Below, one piece after another: positions 26,243-34,522 of a stretch of DNA of 64,000 bases. This DNA is from Flavobacterium sp. HSC-61S13 (lineage in GTDB: Bacteria; Bacteroidota; Bacteroidia; Flavobacteriales; Flavobacteriaceae): NCBI RefSeq assembly GCF_024171535.1, contig NZ_JALJZV010000010.1, positions 62,001 to 126,000 of the forward strand. Direction: 5' to 3'. How positions within the stretch are numbered: the stretch's first letter is position 1; every line of letters begins with the position of its first letter. The translations under genes were made by a program, and so were the position numbers. The notes below the pieces were generated by a model. The model made no database searches. It saw nothing but the letters and a program-made list of their open reading frames with translations, and was not told where the DNA came from.

Positions 26243-27616
26243 ATGAAAAAAACAGAATATGCCATAGTAGATATCGAAACCACCGGCGGCAATGCCGGTG
26301 GTAGTAGAATAACGGAAATAGCCATCGTCATCCACAACGGAACTGAGGTCATTGACCGTTGGGAAACGCTGGTCAATCCACAAAAAGAGATACCGCTTCC
26401 GATTTTTGCTCTAACGGGTATTAACGACGATATGGTACGCGATGCGCCGATCTTTGAGGATATAGCCGAAGAAGTATTGCAACGACTTGAAGGACGTATC
26501 TTTGTCGCGCATAATGTCAATTTCGATTATTCTTTTATCCGACATGAATTAGCACAAGCGGGATTTACTTGGACTCCGAAAAAACTGTGTACCGTTCGGG
26601 CAACGCGAAAAATCAGACCGGGATTGGGTTCCTATAGTCTGGGCAATCTCTGCAATACACTAGACATCAATCTAGAACACCGACACCGCGCCGGCGGCGA
26701 TGCCGATGCTACTGCCATCTTATTTTCGCGTTTGCTGTTGTGGGATGAAAACGGAGAAATCGATAAAATGATTAAAAAATCAGCGCCCGATCAACGCTTG
26801 CCTCCCAACCTCCCGCCTGAAGATTTTGAGCAATTACCCGAAAAAGCTGGAGTATATTATTTTTATGATCAATATAAAAAGGTGATTTATGTCGGCAAGG
26901 CCGTCAACCTCAAAAAACGGGTAGCTTCACATTTTACCGGTCATAATATCAATCCACAACGACAGCACTTTTTACGCGATATACACGCTATTTCCTATGA
27001 AGTATGCGGTACGGAACTCTTGGCATTACTGTTGGAATGTACCGAAATCAAAAAGCTATGGCCTACCTACAACCGGGCTTTAAAGCGATTTGATGCTAAA
27101 TTCGGATTGTACCACTATGAAGCGCGTAACGGTTACCGCTATCTGGCCGTTGGAAAACTCAGTAAGTTTCAAGAATGCATCGAAGCGTTTGACTCCGAAT
27201 ATGCCGGTATTAATTTACTATTGGGATTATCACAACAATTTGAAATTGATCCGCGATTCTGCAAATACGGTCTGCCTGCCGATGGTGAAGCTCCGCAACA
27301 ATACAATATGGACGATTTACCTGAAGTACAAGTCCACAACGAAAAAGTTCAAAATGCCCTCGATCAAATACAAAACAACCGACCGAGTTTTGCCCTTATA
27401 GACAAAGGTAGGACCGCCGATGAACGCAGTTGTATTTGGGTCGAAAACGGCCACTTTTACGGTATGGGATATCTTCCCATGGACAGCACACTTAACGATA
27501 TTGAAGAACTCAAAGATTATATAACACCTTATAAAAGCAATCAATATATTATGCGATTGTTATATACCTATGCTCAGAAATATCCGAATAAAGTCAAGTT
27601 TAGTACGAAAGGGTAA
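26243..27616 (+). CDS. DnaQ-type exonuclease fused to a UvrC-like GIY-YIG nuclease
   Basis: The product has 457 residues from the ATG at 26243, 31 bp after dnaE. The N-terminal DEDDh exonuclease has D10/E12 (VDIETTGG), HNVNFDYSFIRHEL and HRAGGDADA. A GIY-YIG domain follows from about residue 200 (KAGVYYFYDQYKKVIYVGKAVNLKKR), with E in LLECTEIKKLWPTYN as in UvrC. The C-terminal region is of the kind found in Cho-like proteins. It may excise or incise at lesions or trim primer ends for the linked polymerases. It completes a repressor-dinB-dnaE-nuclease cassette. Confidence 0.9.
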   Translation: MKKTEYAIVDIETTGGNAGGSRITEIAIVIHNGTEVIDRWETLVNPQKEIPLPIFALTGINDDMVRDAPIFEDIAEEVLQRLEGRIFVAHNVNFDYSFIRHELAQAGFTWTPKKLCTVRATRKIRPGLGSYSLGNLCNTLDINLEHRHRAGGDADATAILFSRLLLWDENGEIDKMIKKSAPDQRLPPNLPPEDFEQLPEKAGVYYFYDQYKKVIYVGKAVNLKKRVASHFTGHNINPQRQHFLRDIHAISYEVCGTELLALLLECTEIKKLWPTYNRALKRFDAKFGLYHYEARNGYRYLAVGKLSKFQECIEAFDSEYAGINLLLGLSQQFEIDPRFCKYGLPADGEAPQQYNMDDLPEVQVHNEKVQNALDQIQNNRPSFALIDKGRTADERSCIWVENGHFYGMGYLPMDSTLNDIEELKDYITPYKSNQYIMRLLYTYAQKYPNKVKFSTKG

Positions 27617-27765
27617 CTTCTTCTATTTGCCATTATATATTCACCAATGAGGCGACTCCATGACAACCAATACATTACTGTTAAATATTTACTTTTAAAA
27701 CACTATTTATCGCGCTTTTTTTGTAATTTTATTAGAAGATTAACACTAACCCTAAAAAAACGATT

Positions 27766-28161
27766 ATGGAAACAGTATCCCCTCAAACAAAGAGAAAACT
27801 ATTTTTAAAATGGTTGCTGAGTACCTTGGTTTTTCTGTTCTTACTTACGGATAGTTTGGGAAAGTTGTTTCAGTTGGAAGAAGTTATGAAAGCCAGTGAA
27901 GCCTTGGGTTTTGATTCCAATCAAATTACCACTATAGGTGTGCTTTTATTAGTTTGTTCGCTATTGTATATGATTCCGAAATATTCGGTTCTCGGTGCGA
28001 TTTTGTTAACCGGTTATCTAGGTGGTGCCGTTGCTATACATATGCATGCACATCATCCTTTATACAGTCATACCCTATTTCCTGTTTATATCGGAGCGCT
28101 GCTTTGGTTGGGTTTGTATTTTAGAAATAAAGCCGTAGTCCATCATATTTTAAAGCCGTAA
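27766..28161 (+). CDS. DoxX-like small membrane protein
   Basis: The product has 131 residues and four membrane helices of the DoxX/DUF6653-like type. It contains FLFLLTDSLGKLFQLEEVMKASEALGF (the equivalent of the SGxxKL motif), a conserved glycine-rich helix (GAILLTGYLGGAVAIHMHAHHPLYSH) and a last helix (GALLWLGLYFRN). DoxX-like proteins are quinone-linked or thiol-stress membrane proteins of uncertain mechanism. It is probably a single-gene unit. Confidence 0.85.
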   Translation: METVSPQTKRKLFLKWLLSTLVFLFLLTDSLGKLFQLEEVMKASEALGFDSNQITTIGVLLLVCSLLYMIPKYSVLGAILLTGYLGGAVAIHMHAHHPLYSHTLFPVYIGALLWLGLYFRNKAVVHHILKP

Positions 28162-28268
28162 TCATGATATCCTATTAAGAATATCTAAAAAGCACAGCAA
28201 TATTGACCGGACATAAAACGGAGGGTTTTATCAAGGGATTGCCGTAAAAAGGTCTCTAAAAATATCGC

Positions 28269-28379
28269 TCAAAGCCATTCAGATCGCTCATCGGAAAAGC
28301 GATCGATGATTTTATACGCTTTACTCAATGAAGTTCCTCCTTTAAATATAGATGAAGTTGCACGTACATAGTTGTAAAC
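28269..28379 (-). pseudogene. Relic of an AbiEii-type nucleotidyltransferase toxin gene
   Basis: The minus strand reads SIFKGGTSLSKAYKIIDRFS, then DERSEWL and a stop. FKGGTSLSKxYxxIxRFSED is the nucleotide-binding signature of AbiEii/AbiGii toxins (type IV toxin-antitoxin, abortive infection). Here only about 25 recognisable residues remain, with no start and with the expected IDL after SED lost. The rest of the gene and its AbiEi antitoxin are absent. It lies just downstream of the arsenite exporter on the same strand. Confidence 0.6.
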
Positions 28380-28420
28380 GTCATTATTTTGATTTGATGT
28401 ATAGAAAACTTATATTTCTT

Positions 28421-29452
28421 TTACTTATAAAACCTTCCCTTCAACCACAAACTAACCCGTACCAAGCCAATCAATACCGGTACTTCCACTAAAGGACCAA
28501 TCACACCGACAAAAGCTTGAGGCGAATGTATACCGAATACAGCAATGGCCACGGCGATAGCCAATTCAAAATTATTTCCGGTTGCCGTAAAGGAGATTGC
28601 AGCATTTTTATCGTAAGGTACTTTCATCGATTTGTTGATAAAAAAACTGATGAAAAACATCAATATAAAGTAGATAACCAACGGTATGGCGACTTTTACC
28701 ACTTGTACGGGCAATTGCAGCAGTTGTTCCCCTTTTAGACTAAACATCAATACAATGGTAAACAGTAGCGCATAAAGCGTAAAAGGCGAGATAAAGGGAA
28801 TAAATTTTTGTTGATACCACTTTGCTCCCTTAATTTTTGGTAAGTAATGTTGAGTCAAAAAGCCTGCTAAAAACGGAATGCCCAAATAAATCAATACACT
28901 TTGAAATACCGCGCTCATTTCTATCGAGACCTTGTAGGCTGCAAACCCAAAATGCGCAGGTAATACATTTATAAACAACCATACAAACGCGCTGTAAAAC
29001 AACAGCTGAAACACGCTGTTTAGAGCTATCAGCAATGCTGCATATTCTCTGTTACCTTGAGCTAAATCGTTCCAAACAATAACCATCGCTATACAACGAG
29101 CTAGACCAATCAATATCAGTCCAACCATATAGTCCGGTTGATCGCGCAAAAAGATAATCGCTAAAACAAACATCAACACCGGTCCTACCAACCAGTTCAA
29201 TACCAAAGAAAGACCGAGTACTTTTTTATCTTTTAAAGCCCCGGGTAAGAGTTTATAATTTACCTTGGCTAAAGGCGGATACATCATGATAATCAATCCT
29301 ATTGCCAACGGTATGTTGGTAGCTCCTATCGACCATTTTTCCATCACTGTCGAAATTTGCGGAAATCCGTTGCCCAACAATACTCCCAATCCCATGGCTA
29401 AAAAAATCCACAGGGTTAAATAACGATCCAAAAATTTCATTCGTATGGACAT
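28421..29452 (-). CDS. arsB: ACR3-family arsenite efflux permease
   Basis: The product has 343 residues and ten membrane helices. ACR3 landmarks are PLAIGLIIMMYPPLAKV (about 48-64), the essential cysteine C120 in GLARCIAMVIVWNDLAQG and FTATGNNFELAIAVAIAVFG near the end. It extrudes arsenite (and possibly antimonite) across the inner membrane using the proton gradient. Its ATG lies 16 bp inside the end of the phosphatase-like gene, so the two are translationally coupled. It is the last gene of the ars operon. Confidence 0.93.
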   Translation of the reverse strand: MSIRMKFLDRYLTLWIFLAMGLGVLLGNGFPQISTVMEKWSIGATNIPLAIGLIIMMYPPLAKVNYKLLPGALKDKKVLGLSLVLNWLVGPVLMFVLAIIFLRDQPDYMVGLILIGLARCIAMVIVWNDLAQGNREYAALLIALNSVFQLLFYSAFVWLFINVLPAHFGFAAYKVSIEMSAVFQSVLIYLGIPFLAGFLTQHYLPKIKGAKWYQQKFIPFISPFTLYALLFTIVLMFSLKGEQLLQLPVQVVKVAIPLVIYFILMFFISFFINKSMKVPYDKNAAISFTATGNNFELAIAVAIAVFGIHSPQAFVGVIGPLVEVPVLIGLVRVSLWLKGRFYK

Positions 29453-30072
29453 AAGTCTATTTTTTTTATCTGTGAGAAAACATAAAACATTTCGCTGGCA
29501 ATTTGTACACTACAATCGGCGTAAACTGCCGCTTCATTTTCCGTTGAATCCGCTATTTTGGGATCTTCATAAGTAATCGGAATACGGCTTTTGGCTCCTA
29601 CGACATAAGGACAACCGACATCGGCCTGCGAACAAGTCAAAACCGCGATAAAAGACGAAACCGGATTAAAAGCGTGATCGTATTTCTTAGAAAATCCAAT
29701 TATAGGTAGTGCATTTTCCGCATATTTTATCGCATAAACAGGATTTGTTCCATCGGTCAACGCATCTATACACAACCCCTGATCAGATAAGGTCGACAGT
29801 ATTGTCGATGCTATGCTGGTTTGTTCCGTACCTCCAGAATAACAAGTGACGTTGGCAATCCCATAATAATGCGCGGCTAACTGTGCCCAAACCTGCGCCA
29901 AAATACTTCGACGCGAATTGTGGGTACAGATAAAATTCAGATTGATACCCGCAACATCATACTGATTGAGCGTTATCATATCAATCAAAGGTTGCAGTGT
30001 TTTCTTGCGTTGAACTGAAACAACCGAATTGGCATGCAGTTCCTCTATAAAATCAACTAAGGTGAGATACAT
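29437..30072 (-). CDS. arsC: Low-molecular-weight phosphatase-type arsenate reductase
   Basis: The product has 211 residues. The LMW-PTP/ArsC loop is C49-THNSRR-S (C-x5-R) in FICTHNSRRSILAQ. Further cysteines at VLTCSQADVGCP are placed as in thioredoxin-linked enzymes of this family. It reduces arsenate to arsenite for export by the next gene. It is longer than Bacillus ArsC (about 140) because of an N-terminal helix of 40 residues (DFIEELHANSVVSVQRKKTLQPLIDMI), usual in Bacteroidota versions. A tyrosine-phosphatase role is the alternative, but the operon favours arsenic. Confidence 0.85.
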   Translation of the reverse strand: MYLTLVDFIEELHANSVVSVQRKKTLQPLIDMITLNQYDVAGINLNFICTHNSRRSILAQVWAQLAAHYYGIANVTCYSGGTEQTSIASTILSTLSDQGLCIDALTDGTNPVYAIKYAENALPIIGFSKKYDHAFNPVSSFIAVLTCSQADVGCPYVVGAKSRIPITYEDPKIADSTENEAAVYADCSVQIASEMFYVFSQIKKIDLCPYE

Positions 30073-30088
30073 AATTTAATCCTATATA

Positions 30089-30562
30089 CTAACAACAACC
30101 CGAGTTTGGATCACAAGAATTGCCTGTACTACTCGACAAATCAGTTAATTTCATCGGTTGCTTAGCGGTGGGAATCCCACAGGCATCTTGAGCCAAACAA
30201 GCGGTTGTTTTGTTTTTTAGGATAAAATGCGTCCCATTAAACTCCAAATCATATTTTCCAATCGTCTCACTTTGATATTCGACCTCTATAACCGCATCTT
30301 CCATACCGAGCTTATCTTCGGATAGGCTAATAATGTGCGACAGTTTCGCCGGTTTCAGTCTGTGCTCAAAATCGTCCGCATTCCACAATTGAAAATTAAC
30401 AGCCGTTTCATGCCTAACCACTCCACCACAATCGATAAAGGTTTTGGTGATTTGGCCGACTTCAGTTACGTGAAAATGTTCGGGTACCCATTGTCCATTT
30501 TCCAATTGAAATGCGACGTTTTCTAAAGTGGGCAGGATTTTTTTAATTTCTGATAAATACAT
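30089..30562 (-). CDS. DUF6428-family protein of arsenic operons
   Basis: The product has 157 residues. It is a conserved companion of Bacteroidota ars operons (DUF6428), recognised from IKKILPTLENVAFQLENGQW, VPEHFHVTEVGQITK and DFEHRLKPAKLSHII. The tail is rich in cysteine (AQDACGIP; SCDPNSGCC), suggesting a metalloid-binding role. That role is inference; no function has been fixed by the sequence. It starts 16 bp upstream of the reductase gene and has its own copy of the ArsR operator. Confidence 0.8.
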   Translation of the reverse strand: MYLSEIKKILPTLENVAFQLENGQWVPEHFHVTEVGQITKTFIDCGGVVRHETAVNFQLWNADDFEHRLKPAKLSHIISLSEDKLGMEDAVIEVEYQSETIGKYDLEFNGTHFILKNKTTACLAQDACGIPTAKQPMKLTDLSSSTGNSCDPNSGCC

Positions 30563-30617
30563 AATAATTTGTTTTATAGGTTTTGTTTTATACTTATTTG
30601 ACCGATCTTTATTTAAT

Positions 30618-30633
30618 ATCGCAATATTACGAT
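30618..30633. promoter_or_regulatory. ArsR operator copy 1 (upstream of DUF6428-arsC-acr3)
   Basis: ATCGCAATATTACGAT is a 16-bp palindrome with one mismatched pair. It is base-for-base identical to copy 2 at 31005-31020. Confidence 0.75.
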
Positions 30634-30660
30634 GTTAAAATATAAAAAAAGGCTATTAGT

Positions 30661-30990
30661 CTAACAGCAGCTGTTGTCGTTGATATCCTGATTAAAAAAT
30701 CGATTGAAATCCGATTGAAATTCTTTCCAAACGGCTGGGTCAATACAGTAACAAATCGATTTTCCCTCAATGCTGCCTTGAATGATGCCACTGCTTTTTA
30801 GTTCTTTTAGATGTTGCGAAATCGTTGCTTGTGCCAATCCCAACTCTTTGACCAAATCATTGCAAATACAAGTCTTTTGGTCGATGATGTATTGCAAAAT
30901 TGCAATTCGCGCCGGATGCCCCAACACCTTAAATAGCGCTGCCAGTTGATTTTGCCCGTTTGTATACATTTCTGATTTCGTTATTCCCAT
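30661..30990 (-). CDS. arsR: ArsR-family arsenite-responsive repressor
   Basis: The product has 109 residues from the ATG at 30990; the longer frame would run through the operator. A winged helix has the metalloid-binding pair C41-I-C43 at the start of the DNA-contact helix (KTCICNDLVKELGLAQATISQHL), matching the classical ELCVCDL motif, plus a C-terminal SCC. It should leave the DNA when As(III) or Sb(III) binds. Identical operators lie in front of its own gene and in front of the DUF6428-arsC-acr3 genes, so it controls both transcripts. Confidence 0.92.
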   Translation of the reverse strand: MGITKSEMYTNGQNQLAALFKVLGHPARIAILQYIIDQKTCICNDLVKELGLAQATISQHLKELKSSGIIQGSIEGKSICYCIDPAVWKEFQSDFNRFFNQDINDNSCC

Positions 30991-31004
30991 AGCCGCATTT
31001 ATAT

Positions 31005-31020
31005 ATCGCAATATTACGAT
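31005..31020. promoter_or_regulatory. ArsR operator copy 2 (upstream of arsR)
   Basis: ATCGCAATATTACGAT again, 14 bp before the arsR start. It indicates autorepression. Confidence 0.75.
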
Positions 31021-31110
31021 AATAAATTTAAACCTAAAAAAAATTATACATTTTTTATCATGAGTTTCCAATTTGAATAAATCCACTACACTTACTACGT
31101 ATATTTTTAA

Positions 31111-31118
31111 TACTTTTG
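31111..31118 (+). promoter_or_regulatory. -7 promoter element (TACTTTTG) for the AraC gene
   Basis: This is an exact TANNTTTG match 50 bp before the ATG at 31169. Confidence 0.5.
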
Positions 31119-31168
31119 ATTTGTACCTACCCTCACTTCGATCAATTCAACTTTAAACACCGCTATGG

Positions 31169-32014
31169 ATGAAATCAAAAAAGCAAGTCGTTCAAGTACA
31201 GCAACTGGACAAAAATATTCCGATTGAGTTTTTTCGAATTGAGGACAATTTTGATTTGTTCGACTTCAGTCAGCATTATCAATTTGATTTTTATCAGATT
31301 TTTTGGTTTATAGAAGTTAGCGATCAACAACAAGAAATTGACTTTATCGCCTATCCACTCGAGGCACAACAAATTTGGATTATCTATCCTGGACAAGTAC
31401 ATTATTTTGACCCCACTGCGGTATCGGGTTATTACCTTGCCATTGATAAAGATTATTTTCACCGTATTTTATTTCAAGAGGCCAAACAGCAAGGTTTTAC
31501 TGAAAATGCGCCTTTAAAGTTTGAAGTCACCGCTAGCATGCGTCCTCTATTTGAGCATTTATCGCTATTGATAGAACAGGAGTTTCACGATCAACAACGC
31601 GCTAATGTTTTGGAAAAATACTTGGAATTATTAATCCTTCACTTACAGGATTTACCGGTATTACAACAGCGACATGTGACCATAGATGCGCGTATTCACA
31701 AACTGCTTGAATTGGTTGAACTGCATTATATCAGCGAGCGAAAAAATGAATTTTATGCCGATAAAGTGGCGTTATCCGTCAAGCGCATGAATGAAATTTT
31801 ATTGCGTTCCGTCGGCAAAAGTCTTAAACAACAGTTACAAGACCGTTTGCTGCTTGAAGCCAAACGCCTTGTGGGTTATAGCACCGATAATATCCAAGAC
31901 ATTTCAAATATATTGGGTTTCTCAGATGTGACGTATTTTAACCGTTTTTTTAAGAAACTGACCTTAGTAACCCCATTAGACTTTAGAGAACAGGTGAAGA
32001 AAGTGCAAGGATAG
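31169..32014 (+). CDS. AraC-family regulator
   Basis: The product has 281 residues. A cupin-like N-terminal domain (about 15-110; FYQIFWFIEVSDQQQEIDF, IIYPGQVHYFD) is followed by a helical linker and a C-terminal AraC DNA-binding domain with the second HTH NIQDISNILGFSDVTYFNRF and FKKLTLVTPLDFR. An overlapping ATG 4 bp earlier is out of frame. It precedes the Bcr/CflA pump on the same strand by 64 bp and is the obvious candidate to control it. The inducer is unknown. Confidence 0.88.
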   Translation: MKSKKQVVQVQQLDKNIPIEFFRIEDNFDLFDFSQHYQFDFYQIFWFIEVSDQQQEIDFIAYPLEAQQIWIIYPGQVHYFDPTAVSGYYLAIDKDYFHRILFQEAKQQGFTENAPLKFEVTASMRPLFEHLSLLIEQEFHDQQRANVLEKYLELLILHLQDLPVLQQRHVTIDARIHKLLELVELHYISERKNEFYADKVALSVKRMNEILLRSVGKSLKQQLQDRLLLEAKRLVGYSTDNIQDISNILGFSDVTYFNRFFKKLTLVTPLDFREQVKKVQG

Positions 32015-32051
32015 CTCCTTTTTATATAAGTTTAAGCCGTTGATTTGAAAC

Positions 32052-32059
32052 TACCTTTG
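32052..32059 (+). promoter_or_regulatory. -7 promoter element (TACCTTTG) for the Bcr/CflA pump
   Basis: This is an exact TANNTTTG match 19 bp before the pump's ATG. The pump can be transcribed apart from the AraC gene. Confidence 0.6.
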
Positions 32060-32078
32060 TATCCTCAAAAAAAAGAAC

Positions 32079-33272
32079 ATGGGACAATTAAAGAAAAATC
32101 AACTCGTTGTCGTGCTGATTCTAGCACTGTTATCTGCTTTAGAACCCTTTAGCATTGATTTGTATTTACCGGGCTTTTTAAAGATGGCCAATTATTATCA
32201 GACGGATTTAAAATCCGTGCAGTTCTCCATATCTACGTTTTTAGCCGGTTTTGCAGTGGGACAATTATTTTGGGGAATCCTTTCGGATCGCTATGGACGA
32301 AAATGGCCAACCATCCTATCACTACTGTTATTTATTGCAGCAACAGCAGCCTGTATTTACTCCAATAGTATTGAGCAATTTTGGGTGGCGCGCTTTTTCC
32401 AGGCTTTCGCCGGTTGTGCCGGAGTTGTTATTGCACGAGCTGTGGTCAATGAATATTTTGACGCGAGCAATACGATGCAGATTTTCTCGTTACTGGCCAT
32501 CATATCCGGAGTAGCACCGATCATCGGTCCAATTGCAGGAAATTTTCTAATCTCGCATTTTGAGTGGCAATCCACTTTTGTTACCCTACTGATATTGGGT
32601 ATCATCTGTTTGTTAACCGTGGTGTTTTTCCTACCAGAAACCCGTATTAAGTCTGCCTCAAAACCCGTAAATCTACTCGGAGAGTTTAAAAAAATACTGC
32701 GGGTAAAAACCTTTTTAAAGTATACACTCATCGGTAGTTTAACCTATAGTATACTGATGATTTACTTGGCAAACGCACCCTATTTAATTATGGAATACGG
32801 AAAACTGTCCTCCAATGCATTTAGTTATATTTTTGCTATAAACGCCATCGGTTTGATTTTCGGTGCTTGGTTCTCCAATTCGGTTTTGTCGCGTTGGTGG
32901 TCCGTACGTCAAGTCATAAAAGGAACGGTATTCGCAGCATTGGGTCTCAGTACTATTTTCTTATTGTTGTGTATTTACAAACAACCGATTGAAGCGATTT
33001 TGGTGTTGTTGTTCTTTTTGGAACTCAGTATGGGAATTTTATTCCCAACCACAACAAAACTAGCCTTGGAACCGTTTAATGAAAATAGCGGATCGGCATC
33101 TGCGTTATTGGGATCCCTTCAATTGGTGGTGACTTTCTTTATATCGGCAATTACCAATATAATTCCCGCAGATCTGTTGTTTTTAACGGGATTGGCCTTG
33201 TTTATTTGCCATATTCTATACGTAGTCTGCTTGATGATCCGTGAACCCAAGTTAGCTATACCATCAAATTAA
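32079..33272 (+). CDS. Bcr/CflA-type multidrug efflux MFS transporter
   Basis: The product has 397 residues and twelve helices. It carries the drug:proton antiporter-1 signatures LSALEPFSIDLYLPGF (helix 1), GILSDRYGRKWP (loop 2-3) and ARFFQAFAGCAGVVIARAVVNEYF (helix 4-5), which define the Bcr/CflA group. Members export bicyclomycin, chloramphenicol and other small toxic compounds by proton exchange. Together with the preceding AraC regulator it forms an inducible efflux pair. The specific drug range cannot be read from sequence. Confidence 0.9.
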   Translation: MGQLKKNQLVVVLILALLSALEPFSIDLYLPGFLKMANYYQTDLKSVQFSISTFLAGFAVGQLFWGILSDRYGRKWPTILSLLLFIAATAACIYSNSIEQFWVARFFQAFAGCAGVVIARAVVNEYFDASNTMQIFSLLAIISGVAPIIGPIAGNFLISHFEWQSTFVTLLILGIICLLTVVFFLPETRIKSASKPVNLLGEFKKILRVKTFLKYTLIGSLTYSILMIYLANAPYLIMEYGKLSSNAFSYIFAINAIGLIFGAWFSNSVLSRWWSVRQVIKGTVFAALGLSTIFLLLCIYKQPIEAILVLLFFLELSMGILFPTTTKLALEPFNENSGSASALLGSLQLVVTFFISAITNIIPADLLFLTGLALFICHILYVVCLMIREPKLAIPSN

Positions 33273-33398
33273 ACCGTATTTATCAGCAGTTGTTCATTAA
33301 CTGGAAGCAATAATAAAAATAGTATAGAGATTTGAAATACTGTGCTAATAAACATGATAAAACGGCATAGATATTGACTGTGCTATAGAAAACAAACT

Positions 33399-34019
33399 AT
33401 GAAAAATATTAAGATCTCCCTATTGAGTTTGGCTGTGCTTTTTGCCGTAGCTTCTTGCAAGCAAAACAAAGACGAAAATATTGAAATTCCAGCAACTACA
33501 GAAACGGTAGTTCCTACTGAGGAAGCCGTCAATCCTACAACAGTTAGCGAATTTCAAGCGCAAACGGTTGATGATGCATTAGCGTCAAAAATAAAAGACT
33601 TTTTAAATAAGAGCTTTTTAAAAGCCAATGATTTAAAAGCGATTAAAGCCGATGAACGCCACTTTCAGTTGTATTCAATTGATTTAAACAAGGATGGTAA
33701 AAACGAGGTATTTGTCTATTTAAATTCCCCTTACTTTTGTGGGTCAGGTGGTTGTACGATATTGTTATTAAGCGATCAGTTGGAAGTTATCACCAAATTT
33801 ACAGTAACTCGTCCACCACTATTTGTAGAGCCTAGCGAGAAAAACGGCTGGAATGTACTTACTGTACAATCGGGTAATGAATGGAAGGAATTGGTTTACA
33901 ACAAGGGAACTTACCCATCTAATCCGTCGGTAGTTACCAAGGCAACTTATGCCGCACCAGATGCCAAGGCAATTGAAATTTTCGGCAATAAAAATCTTGC
34001 TAAAACGTATCCTTTTTAA
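33399..34019 (+). CDS. Lipoprotein of unknown function
   Basis: The product has 206 residues. The signal ends at the lipobox ASC (C20 in FAVASCKQNKDEN), followed by a Thr/Pro/Glu-rich linker and a globular domain with DLNKDGKNEVFVYLNSPYFCGSGGCTILLL. The D-x-N-x-D-G-x-x-E stretch is like a calcium-binding loop of the FG-GAP or dockerin kind. CGSGGC could be a disulfide. I recognise no named family. It ends directly at the 95-bp repeat array, only 1 bp after the stop. Confidence 0.75.
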   Translation: MKNIKISLLSLAVLFAVASCKQNKDENIEIPATTETVVPTEEAVNPTTVSEFQAQTVDDALASKIKDFLNKSFLKANDLKAIKADERHFQLYSIDLNKDGKNEVFVYLNSPYFCGSGGCTILLLSDQLEVITKFTVTRPPLFVEPSEKNGWNVLTVQSGNEWKELVYNKGTYPSNPSVVTKATYAAPDAKAIEIFGNKNLAKTYPF

Positions 34020-34020
34020 G

Positions 34021-34435
34021 CCCATAGGCGTATATAATCATTTCACCCCTACGGGGTTTGTTTTGTCCATATGCGAATGTGCACAATCCGTATATGTTAT
34101 AAACATTTCACCCCTACGGGGTTCTATAATGATTTCACCCCTACGGGGTTTGTTTTGCGCATGGGCGAATGTGCCCATAGGCGTATAGGCCTAACAAATA
34201 TGTCACCCCTACGGGGTTCTATAATGATTTCACCCCTACGGGGTTTGTTTTGCGCATGGGCGAATGTGCCTATAGGCGTATAGGCCTAACAATCATGTCA
34301 CCCCTACGGGGCTCTATAATGATTTCACTCCTACGGGGTTTGTTTTGCGCATGGGCGAATGTGCCCATAGGCGTATAGGCCTAACAATCATGTCACCCCT
34401 ACGGGGTTCCATAATTCTTTCACCCCTAACGGGGT
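34021..34435. repeat. 95-bp tandem repeat built from REP-like hairpin cores
   Basis: Units start at 34106, 34201, 34296 and (partial) 34391, with a diverged unit at 34021-34105. Each 95-bp unit holds two CACCCCTACGGGG cores in the same orientation, a stem ATGGGC/GCCCAT around GAATGT, and GGCGTATAGGCC. Three units differ at only a few positions. In unit 2, C to T in the stem still allows G-U pairing. About nine cores in all. This is the same family as 20290-20465, on the other strand. Confidence 0.88.
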
Positions 34436-34472
34436 TGTATAATCACATTATCCCTAATGCATTATAAACCCT

Positions 34473-34504
34473 AAAAAGCCTGTCTTGTAGAGACAGGCTT
34501 TTTT
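34473..34504. terminator. Bidirectional terminator
   Basis: AAAAAGCCTGTCT (34473-34485) pairs with AGACAGGCTTTTT (34491-34503), between the repeat array and the convergent oxidoreductase gene. Confidence 0.88.
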
Positions 34505-34522
34505 GATATTTAAAATTCAAAA

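Noticed and set aside
34021..34435. CRISPR array
   Set aside because: The repeated units are tandem without unique spacers, and the 95-bp period includes the spacers themselves; no cas genes nearby.
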